Assembly (NCBI GenBank): GCA_947460445.1
Contig: CANHHS010000035.1
Span: 1-13,464, forward strand
DNA: 13,464 nt
Direction of reading: 5' to 3'
Origin: Opitutia bacterium
Lineage (GTDB): Bacteria; Verrucomicrobiota; Verrucomicrobiia; Opitutales; UBA953
Shown: piece by piece, positions 7,085-12,621 of the stretch
Layout: every line of letters begins with the position of its first letter
Numbering within the stretch: position 1 is the stretch's first letter
Notes under the pieces: generated by a model
Seen by the model: only the letters and a program-made list of their open reading frames with translations
What the model was told of the DNA's origin: nothing
Database searches by the model: none
Made by a program: the position numbers and the translations under genes

Positions 7085-8203
7085 GTGCCATCCCTCTATC
7101 TCCATATTCCATTTTGCGCATCGACGTGCGACTTCTGCGCTTTTTACCAAGAGCAACCTGAGCGCGCCAAGATTGACCAATACTTAGCAGGGATGGAGCG
7201 CGAGCTAGCCCTCGTTCCACCGGGCGGAAGTGTCACTACTGCCTTCTGGGGCGGAGGGACACCGGGGCTCCTCCCAGCCGAAGATCTACATCGACTCGGG
7301 AAAGCCATGGTGAAGGCCGGCGGTCAGCCGGCAGAATGGTCAGTGGAACTCGCACCGTCGTCTGTACGCGCAGATAAGCTAAAGGCCCTTCGCGATGTCG
7401 GCGTGACGCGCGTTTCCATGGGCGTACAGAGTTTTGATGACGCAACACTTGATGCCCTCGGACGGCGCCATTCGACCAAACAAATTCACGACGCCTGGGA
7501 ACTCGTTCAAGCCGCCGGCTTCAAGAGCGTCAATCTCGACCTCATCTTTGCGGTACCTGGACAAGATGAAGCCCGCTGGGAAGCTGACCTGCGCACGGCT
7601 ATTGCACTTCAACCCGAACACCTTTCGACCTACTGCCTGACGTTCGAAGAAGACACCGCTATGTTTGTGAAACTTTCGAAAGGCAAAGTTAAGATCGACC
7701 ATGAACTCGAGGCACACTTGTACCGCCGAACCTGGAAAATCTTAAACGAAGCGGGTTACGAGCAGTACGAAATTTCAAACTTCGCACGCCCAGGACACGC
7801 CTGCGAACACAACCTAGCCACTTGGGATATGCAGGAATGGATTGGCTACGGTCCTTCGGCTTCTTCGCAGTTTGCGGGTCGCCGTCAGACAAATGTCCAC
7901 GACCTCGAACAATGGCTCAAAGGCGTCGAAAGTGGCAATCTCGCGACCGAACAAATCACCGAGTTGACGCCCGAGCTTTTACTCTGCGATGCACTTGTCT
8001 TTGGACTACGCACCAACGCCGGCGTAAAGCCATCTGCTCTCGCACAACGCTTTGCCACGCCTTTGCCCCCAAAGTTCACTACGTTCGCCCAACAGCTTGC
8101 AGAAGAAGACCTAGCAACCTGGGATGGCACCACGCTCGTGCTCACAGACGAAGGCCGACTTCGCGCAGATGCTGTCGGCAGAAAAATTATGCATATTTTC
8201 TGA
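7085..8203 (+). CDS. hemW: HemW-like radical SAM protein (oxygen-independent coproporphyrinogen III oxidase family; heme chaperone)
   Basis: This 372-aa radical SAM enzyme belongs to the HemW branch of the HemN family, whose characterised members bind heme and pass it to target proteins rather than acting as coproporphyrinogen dehydrogenase. The iron-sulfur motif is C11-x3-C15-x2-C18-x-F20; the Phe in place of HemN's fourth Cys marks HemW. GGGTP (56-60), VTRVSMGVQSFDD (107-119), VNLDLIFAVPGQ (149-160) and YEISNFARPGHACEHN complete the core, and a C-terminal winged-helix-like domain follows. Odd point: the HNxxYW heme-binding motif reads HNLATW (242-247), with Thr for Tyr. The start is GTG at 7085, 7 bp after argS. 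Nothing resembling a Shine-Dalgarno lies at normal distance (GGAG at 7065-7068 is 16 nt away), so translational coupling with argS is likely. The next gene starts 1 bp after the stop. Confidence 0.9.
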   Translation: MPSLYLHIPFCASTCDFCAFYQEQPERAKIDQYLAGMERELALVPPGGSVTTAFWGGGTPGLLPAEDLHRLGKAMVKAGGQPAEWSVELAPSSVRADKLKALRDVGVTRVSMGVQSFDDATLDALGRRHSTKQIHDAWELVQAAGFKSVNLDLIFAVPGQDEARWEADLRTAIALQPEHLSTYCLTFEEDTAMFVKLSKGKVKIDHELEAHLYRRTWKILNEAGYEQYEISNFARPGHACEHNLATWDMQEWIGYGPSASSQFAGRRQTNVHDLEQWLKGVESGNLATEQITELTPELLLCDALVFGLRTNAGVKPSALAQRFATPLPPKFTTFAQQLAEEDLATWDGTTLVLTDEGRLRADAVGRKIMHIF

Positions 8204-8204
8204 A

Positions 8205-9110
8205 ATGGAATACGCCTTTTTTGCTACCTTCCTTTTCGCATGGTCTGTTTCCTGTGCTCGCCAAAGCACAAAAGCTCACGGCCCGAATGTTGCGAATAGT
8301 GGACGCATTCTCGTAGCCCTAATCTTCTTCACCCTCGTCGTACTCTTGACCGGCCGAAAGCCCATCACGCCAGGCTGGGAGTGGTTGGTTTTGAGTGGAG
8401 CACTGGGATTAGGCGTCGGCGATATCGCACTCTTCCACGCATTGCCGCGCATTGGGCCTGCCCTCGCCATCCTCATCATGCAGTGCCTGGCTGCACCTTT
8501 TGCCCTAAGCCTCGAATACCTCATGCTCGGCACCACGATTACATGGGCACAAGCTGGCTCAGCGCTCATTATTTTCTGTGGAGTGATTGTCGCTCTTGGA
8601 TCTCCTCCTGAAGGGGCAGCAGATCGTCAACAACGCAGGCTTGGTATCGCTTTAGCAGTGTTAGCTGGGCTTGGACAAGCCTGTGGCGCTGTGAGTACGC
8701 CTTTAGCCAAACAAGCATGCATCTTCGCAGGCGTAGCTGTGCCCGATGGGATTAGTCAGGGATTTGTGCGTGCACTTGGTGGCGTCCCTATCGTTCTCGG
8801 TTTCGCTTTATGGCAATCTCGCGGTAAAGGCTTTTTTGACGGCGTCATTCGACCTTACCCTAAACTACGCAGCCTAAGCTGGATGACGATGAATGGTCTC
8901 TCAGGTCCCGGAATCGGCGTCGCCTGCTACCAGTGGGCACTGACACTCTACCCTGCAGGTATCGTGCTAAGCATTGTAGCCACCTCGCCTATTTTTGCGC
9001 TGCCCATGCAATGGGCCACCGAAGGTAAACGTCCAGGTGCGCGCGCATGGATCGGTGCATCCATCGCTGTCGCCGGACTCGTACTACTTAGGCAGACAGG
9101 CCAAAAATAA
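8205..9110 (+). CDS. EamA/DMT-family transporter
   Basis: This 301-aa inner-membrane protein of the drug/metabolite transporter superfamily consists of two five-helix EamA repeats (about residues 1-132 and 143-298), joined by a short polar linker rich in charged residues (PEGAADRQQRR). GLGVGDIALFHALPRIGPALAILIMQ in the first half and GIGVACYQWALTLYPAGIVLSIVATSPIF in the second are the characteristic paired EamA helices. Substrates in this family range over amino acids, nucleotides and metabolites; none can be assigned. The ATG at 8205 was chosen because it begins directly at the first hydrophobic helix and lies one base after the hemW stop; a longer frame from 8124 would overlap hemW with 27 unconserved residues. 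No Shine-Dalgarno is present, so coupling to hemW is likely. The gene is tail-to-tail with the peptidase gene, with 7 bp between stop codons. Confidence 0.85.
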   Translation: MEYAFFATFLFAWSVSCARQSTKAHGPNVANSGRILVALIFFTLVVLLTGRKPITPGWEWLVLSGALGLGVGDIALFHALPRIGPALAILIMQCLAAPFALSLEYLMLGTTITWAQAGSALIIFCGVIVALGSPPEGAADRQQRRLGIALAVLAGLGQACGAVSTPLAKQACIFAGVAVPDGISQGFVRALGGVPIVLGFALWQSRGKGFFDGVIRPYPKLRSLSWMTMNGLSGPGIGVACYQWALTLYPAGIVLSIVATSPIFALPMQWATEGKRPGARAWIGASIAVAGLVLLRQTGQK

Positions 9111-9117
9111 GAGGCCT

Positions 9118-9954
9118 TCAAAGCGTGACGCCCAAAGCCTTCGCAATCTCTGTAATAAATGCCCGCTGCTCATTTGGAGCAGCCGCACGCCAATCTGCAA
9201 GATGCTGAGCGAGGGTTAAATTAGGATCCCGTCGCTTTCCTAAATTAAGGTATGTCACCGCCTCCCATCCGCTTGGATTCTTTTCAAAAAGCGGGAGTAA
9301 GTTTCGGGCGACGATAGTATTCTTTTCACGGATCACAGAATTTTCGCGCATGGATGGTTCGTTTTCGCGTAACCAGTTTACAAATGTCTTTCCAGCGGGC
9401 AGGCCCTTTCCAGCCTCGTCCAACCTGTCCTGCGCATACTGAGTTAATGACTTATGATAGTCCGCCCAATTAGGGTAAGGGGCTTTGGTTTTCCAGGACT
9501 GACCCATAGACCGTAATGCAAAGAGCGAAGCTGTCTCACACAGCGATTCCTCGAGCCACATATTCGCCTTCTTCGTCCTAATCCAAGTCTTGTGCCAGTC
9601 GTTAGAGTGACCAGCCAGTGCGTGGCAGAATTCGTGGGAAAACTGAAAAGCAAACTGACTCCAGTAGGTTCCTTGAGTTGTTACCCCAATCGCTATACGC
9701 CCATTAGGTCGGTGATCAAATACCGTGATTGGGTAGTCAGGGCTATGATAGATCTCGAAGCCAGGCACCCTCCATTCCGTATGCGGACAGTGTTGCCAAA
9801 TAGATTCGGCAGTAGAGTTGAGCACCGCCTTCACATCGGCCGGCTGTGCCTGAAAGTCGGAAGCGAGTGCGATATCAATCTTGCGCCCCGCTTGTGTAAG
9901 CTCAGCTGCACTTAAGGTCTGCAGCATGCAGAATAGAAGGCAGAAATAACGCAT
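9118..9954 (-). CDS. Secreted protein with HEXXH zinc-metallopeptidase motif, function unknown
   Basis: This 278-aa exported protein begins with a short signal peptide (MRYFCLLFCMLQTLSA, cleavage probably before AE). The central sequence FQFSHEFCHALAGH contains HEFCH (residues 107-111), a zinc-binding HEXXH motif. About 25 residues later WLEESLCETASLF supplies Glu candidates (135, 136, 140) for the third ligand, the gluzincin pattern. This predicts a periplasmic or extracellular metallopeptidase; I do not recognise a named family, and a non-catalytic use cannot be excluded. The C-terminal half is polar and probably helical. The ATG at 9954 was chosen over an in-frame TTG at 9960 because it directly opens the signal peptide. 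There is no Shine-Dalgarno; TATATT (complement of 9961-9966) ends 6 nt before it. It lies 45 bp downstream of the 148-aa gene on the same strand and converges on the EamA gene. Confidence 0.7.
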   Translation of the reverse strand: MRYFCLLFCMLQTLSAAELTQAGRKIDIALASDFQAQPADVKAVLNSTAESIWQHCPHTEWRVPGFEIYHSPDYPITVFDHRPNGRIAIGVTTQGTYWSQFAFQFSHEFCHALAGHSNDWHKTWIRTKKANMWLEESLCETASLFALRSMGQSWKTKAPYPNWADYHKSLTQYAQDRLDEAGKGLPAGKTFVNWLRENEPSMRENSVIREKNTIVARNLLPLFEKNPSGWEAVTYLNLGKRRDPNLTLAQHLADWRAAAPNEQRAFITEIAKALGVTL

Positions 9955-9960
9955 GCCCAA

Positions 9961-9980
9961 AATATAACAGGCACTTGCCT
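9961..9980 (-). promoter_or_regulatory. Possible promoter and small dyad ahead of the metallopeptidase gene
   Basis: On the minus strand AGGCA-AG-TGCCT (complement of 9969-9980) is a perfect 5-bp inverted repeat with a 2-nt centre. It is followed two bases later by TATATT (9961-9966), a good -10 hexamer 6 nt before the ATG at 9954. It may be an operator over a promoter, or a fragment of a weak terminator for the upstream gene. No clear -35 is seen. Confidence 0.28.
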
Positions 9981-9999
9981 TACTAAAAGCCTATTCATT

Positions 10000-10446
10000 T
10001 CAGCCGCGTTTACGCCGACGACATTTTTGTTCTGCTTCTAAAAAAGCCTCAAGGGCAAGATCGGCTGCATCCAAAAGCGCGGACTGCATTCCCGTTGCAC
10101 TGGATTCGCGGTGGCTGGCTTGAGCGCACTTCAGAGCGACACCCCATTGACTATAGATAAGTGATTTATTGTCGGGTGTTAAGTAATCGCTGAACGCATC
10201 GCGCAACATATAGAGCATCCAACTTAAGCTTTCAGCGTGTGGCGTGAAGATCAGTAATTGATGAGTGGCGAATGCATCCACGTGCTCAAAGGATTCATTT
10301 GGGATGACCTGAAGATCCGCCGCTTGCCAATAAGGTGCATGCACCTGATCGGGATGACGCATGACTTGGCCGTCTTCACCGTTTATAAGCACACGTAGAG
10401 CTTCAAGGTACTCCTTGGTCTGCCGGTAACGAGTCGTCGTAGACAT
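10000..10446 (-). CDS. Hypothetical protein, 148 aa
   Basis: I do not recognise a family for this protein. It has no signal peptide and no membrane segment, so it should be cytosolic. The sequence looks like a real small folded protein: an N-terminal basic helix with TRYRQTKEYLEALRVLI, a central part containing aromatic residues (HAPYWQAADLQV, and LSWMLYMLRDAFSDYL around residues 73-88), and an Ala-rich acidic helix near the C terminus (LLDAADLALEAFLEAEQ) ending in a basic RRRKRG tail. The ATG at 10446 is the first in frame and has no Shine-Dalgarno. The gene precedes the secreted metallopeptidase by 45 bp on the same strand, which suggests but does not prove a shared transcript. Its 5' side faces the structured intergenic region starting at 10447. 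Codon use looks like that of the neighbours. Confidence 0.6.
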   Translation of the reverse strand: MSTTTRYRQTKEYLEALRVLINGEDGQVMRHPDQVHAPYWQAADLQVIPNESFEHVDAFATHQLLIFTPHAESLSWMLYMLRDAFSDYLTPDNKSLIYSQWGVALKCAQASHRESSATGMQSALLDAADLALEAFLEAEQKCRRRKRG

Positions 10447-10479
10447 GTCCGTAGTGGACGCGAAATGCCGCAGGCAGAT

Positions 10480-10501
10480 TCTCTGTCGAACTCGACAGAG
10501 A
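10480..10501 (+). repeat. Perfect 9-bp inverted repeat with 4-nt loop
   Basis: TCTCTGTCG, loop AACT, CGACAGAGA. It is the tightest hairpin in the window, with no T-run on either side, so it is not a standard terminator. It lies about 35-55 bp upstream of the ATG of the 148-aa gene (10446), so it would fall in that gene's leader or promoter region. Confidence 0.5.
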
Positions 10502-10623
10502 GGGCACGCAGCACGTTCGCTTACCGGGAGTTAACAGCCAGTTGAATGGCTGCGAGGGCGGTGAAGGTTAAACGTGTAACTGGACAGGGGTCCGGTGGTT
10601 GCGTGTGTTGGAGGTTATGGGGG

Positions 10624-10665
10624 TGTTGGCTCGGCGTGTATCGCAGGGGCATAGTTGAGCCAACA
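10624..10665 (+). repeat. Perfect 9-bp inverted repeat with 24-nt loop
   Basis: TGTTGGCTC (10624-10632) and GAGCCAACA (10657-10665) enclose a G-rich 24-nt loop that can form a small GCG/CGC hairpin of its own. It resembles a helix of a structured RNA more than a protein-binding dyad. I found no second copy in the window. Confidence 0.45.
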
Positions 10666-10710
10666 GAAGCATCCTGCCCTACCCAGCCTGCAGGGTCAAG
10701 TCGCACGGGT

Positions 10711-10716
10711 TATAAT
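10711..10716 (+). promoter_or_regulatory. Orphan TATAAT box
   Basis: This is a perfect consensus -10 hexamer on the plus strand, with CTGCAG, not a recognisable -35, at 17-bp spacing (10688-10693). No plus-strand gene follows; transcription would run antisense into the NERD-helicase gene. The overlapping minus-strand reading TATAAC is a weaker -10 that would point toward the hairpin region and the 148-aa gene. Confidence 0.25.
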
Positions 10717-10753
10717 GACGCAATTTAGCTGTATAAGCCAAAGTGCCTAAAAC

Positions 10754-10791
10754 CAAGGCCCTCGGGATGGCTCCGCACCCCAAAATGCCTT
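10754..10791. terminator. Weak possible bidirectional terminator below the NERD-helicase gene
   Basis: AAGGC (10754-10758) and GCCTT (10787-10791) can pair around a loop with a small internal CGG/CCG stem. T-rich runs follow on both strands (TATTTAAG after the plus copy, GGTTTT after the minus copy). It lies 13 bp past the helicase stop codon. The stem is short and the loop long, so confidence is low. Confidence 0.25.
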
Positions 10792-10803
10792 TATTTAAGT
10801 CTT

Positions 10804-12555
10804 TTAGACAACCTGCGAACCCGTTGAAGCACTCAAGGCTTCGACGATTGTTTGGTAAACCTCGGGCGTCGCTATGACGTAGAGGGCGTATTTTGCCCGC
10901 GACATCCCAACGTAGAGACAGCGCCGATCGCGCACCTCTTCAATACGTTCAACATCAATCAAGACGACTGCATGTGACTCCATGCCTTTGAATTTCGCAA
11001 AAGTCGTGGTACGTATCTCACCGGGTTTTGGAGAAATCAGCGGATCAAACTCCACGCGCTTTAAACCGCCTAAACTTTGACAGTCCTTATAAGACTCTAA
11101 GCCGGCACCGCGGAGACTTAAGATGATCACTTCTTCTGGGGCATGCTTAGGTAAAACAACTTTTTCTAAGAGCGCATTGAGCACTTCGAGTTCTTGTCCC
11201 TTCTGTGCTTTGGCAGCAGCAACACCTGGACCCGGAAAGCCTGATGCAGGCGTGCGTGGAAGTTGCACAATACGCGCGAAGGCATCAGCGACTGACTCAG
11301 TGTTGCGCCAGTTGCGCTGTAAATGTGCCGTGGCCGCAGAGTCTAAAACAGACAAAACGCCATCTGCAATCGGATGCGGTTCAGGTTTTTTTGGAGAGAA
11401 GTTTAGCGTCTGATTCGCATCTTCAAACCAACGCCAACGACCTTGAGCAAACCCACCCTTTAAAAGTCCATTGAGTACACGCAGAGTATTTGGCGATCCG
11501 CGCATATCCTGATCCTGACCTTCATCCACAACCAAGAGGTCGAATTTTTGGTCTTCGGGTAAAGCTTCTGCAGCCCTAACAGCTGCTTCCATCCGCTCAA
11601 CATATGCTGAGTGCGGCGACCCCGCTGGCACTGGGGGCAAAGCAAGCAACCGGTCTATATGCAAAAAGAGCGTACCTGCCTCAATCGCCCCCTGTAAGCC
11701 TTCAGCTTCAATACGACGTGCGAGGTGCACGCCAAGAAAGCGATTGAAACAAACCAAGCCAATCTTTGCCTCGGGACGACTCGCATGCTCTCGTCGACAC
11801 GCCTCTAAGGCGATCAACGTCTTGCCCGTACCAGCGCCGCCAGTGACGCGGAGACGCGGGTTGCCTTCAATCAACTGAAAAACGGCCAACTGTTCTGCAG
11901 ACAGGCGGGCGAGGTGGGCGTCGAACTCAGAAGCATTGAGATTCGGTATAAGTCTTAAATCAGGTCGCAGAACTTGAAGACAGGCGGCTAATTGACTCTG
12001 GCTCAAAGGCGGCGGCACGACACTTCCAGGTTTGCGTGCCACGAGTTGCGCTTCAGCAATCGCAAGCAGAGGCGCAATGACTTTATCGAGCGCTTCGGAA
12101 AGCGCACGCCGATCAAAGGTTCGATCTCGAGGGGCTTCGATACTCGGGGCATCAAAGTCGCAACTCGGGAAGACGACTGCGTGGGTATAAGGCGCGCCCG
12201 CTTCAGCGGAGTCTTTACCAAAGATTCTCTTCAGGTGCTCATGTACCTCATGTGCATTTGTTTTTGCCTGATGAAAAGGTGGTTTAATTCGGTAACGGCC
12301 ATTCGGATTACGAGAATACCAAGTCCCCTCTTCACAGGTAATCGTACCACCTTTGAGCTCAAGCGTCAGTCGGCCGCGGGGATGCAGTAAAACAAAGTCG
12401 GCCTCCAACTCACCCCGGCGCTCACCCGCGCCTAAATTCAGTGAATGCAAAACAATCCATTCATCCGAAAGCTCTTGGCGTAAACGGTGTAAAAAATCAG
12501 CCTCGCCGCGTTGGCGCTGGCTTTCATGGACAACCTCAGGAATACAGCGCGCCAT
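10804..12555 (-). CDS. NERD-domain nuclease fused to a superfamily 1 (UvrD-like) helicase
   Basis: This 583-aa cytosolic protein is predicted to cut and unwind nucleic acid using ATP. The N-terminal ~130 residues form a NERD domain, with the restriction-type active site visible as ELEADF (Asp53) and LTLELKGG (Glu66, Lys68). A linker (about 140-215) leads to an SF1 helicase: an EQLAVFQLIEG Q-motif-like start, Walker A GGAGTGKT (239-246), Walker B LLVVDEGQD (340-348), EDANQTL for motif III, LQRNWRNT for motif IV, then TTTFAKFKGMESHAVVLI and LYVGMSRAKYALYVI for motifs V and VI. All catalytic residues appear intact. It is compact compared with UvrD/Rep (about 700 aa), as expected without the 1B/2B insertions. 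It stands alone, 66 bp downstream of a sulfatase gene. The role is undecided between DNA repair and solo antiviral defence. The ATG at 12555 is the first in frame; only a weak AAGAAA precedes it. Confidence 0.86.
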   Translation of the reverse strand: MARCIPEVVHESQRQRGEADFLHRLRQELSDEWIVLHSLNLGAGERRGELEADFVLLHPRGRLTLELKGGTITCEEGTWYSRNPNGRYRIKPPFHQAKTNAHEVHEHLKRIFGKDSAEAGAPYTHAVVFPSCDFDAPSIEAPRDRTFDRRALSEALDKVIAPLLAIAEAQLVARKPGSVVPPPLSQSQLAACLQVLRPDLRLIPNLNASEFDAHLARLSAEQLAVFQLIEGNPRLRVTGGAGTGKTLIALEACRREHASRPEAKIGLVCFNRFLGVHLARRIEAEGLQGAIEAGTLFLHIDRLLALPPVPAGSPHSAYVERMEAAVRAAEALPEDQKFDLLVVDEGQDQDMRGSPNTLRVLNGLLKGGFAQGRWRWFEDANQTLNFSPKKPEPHPIADGVLSVLDSAATAHLQRNWRNTESVADAFARIVQLPRTPASGFPGPGVAAAKAQKGQELEVLNALLEKVVLPKHAPEEVIILSLRGAGLESYKDCQSLGGLKRVEFDPLISPKPGEIRTTTFAKFKGMESHAVVLIDVERIEEVRDRRCLYVGMSRAKYALYVIATPEVYQTIVEALSASTGSQVV

Positions 12556-12621
12556 AGGTTTCTTTTTATTAACCTACCAACCTCTGCAAAAATCGAAAGC
12601 CGAAAGGTAGACCACCGATGA

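Larger units (their letters stand above)
10447..10803. other. Gene-free, hairpin-rich intergenic region (possible structured RNA)
   Basis: No ORF here has protein-like features. The plus strand is G/T-rich between about 10590 and 10650. Stems seen: TCTCTGTCG 10480-10488 with 10493-10501 (9 bp, 4-nt loop); CAGCCA 10535-10540 with TGGCTG 10547-10552; CTGGAC 10580-10585 with GTCCGG 10590-10595; TGTTGGCTC 10624-10632 with GAGCCAACA 10657-10665 (9 bp); ATCCTGC 10671-10677 with GCAGGGT 10690-10696. The G-U pairs in the third and fifth stems exist only if the plus strand is the RNA. A perfect TATAAT lies at 10711-10716. It does not match tmRNA, RNase P, SRP RNA, tRNA or the common riboswitches by the motifs I checked. 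Confidence 0.4.

Noticed and set aside
6602..7180. A 192-aa open frame on the minus strand across the argS end and hemW start
   Set aside because: It lies antisense to two well-supported genes and has a low-complexity, Arg-rich composition typical of a shadow frame.
8124..8204. N-terminal extension of the EamA transporter overlapping hemW
   Set aside because: The extra 27 residues come from the hemW 3' end in another frame; the ATG at 8205 opens directly with the first membrane helix.
10624..10665. Integron attC site
   Set aside because: The GTTGGCT end breaks the GTTRRRY core rule, and there are no cassette genes or integrase.
10521..10728. Two short frames of about 60 aa in the structured intergenic region, one per strand
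   Set aside because: They overlap each other and the hairpins, have no initiation signal and no protein-like hydrophobic or charged pattern; the region is better explained as non-coding.
10447..10803. tmRNA, RNase P RNA, SRP RNA, cobalamin, FMN, TPP, SAM or c-di-GMP riboswitch
   Set aside because: Hallmark motifs of each class were looked for on both strands and not found; only generic hairpins are present.
12556..12621. Intrinsic terminator between the sulfatase and NERD-helicase genes
   Set aside because: A TTTTT run is present on the minus strand, but the preceding sequence forms only 3-bp stems.
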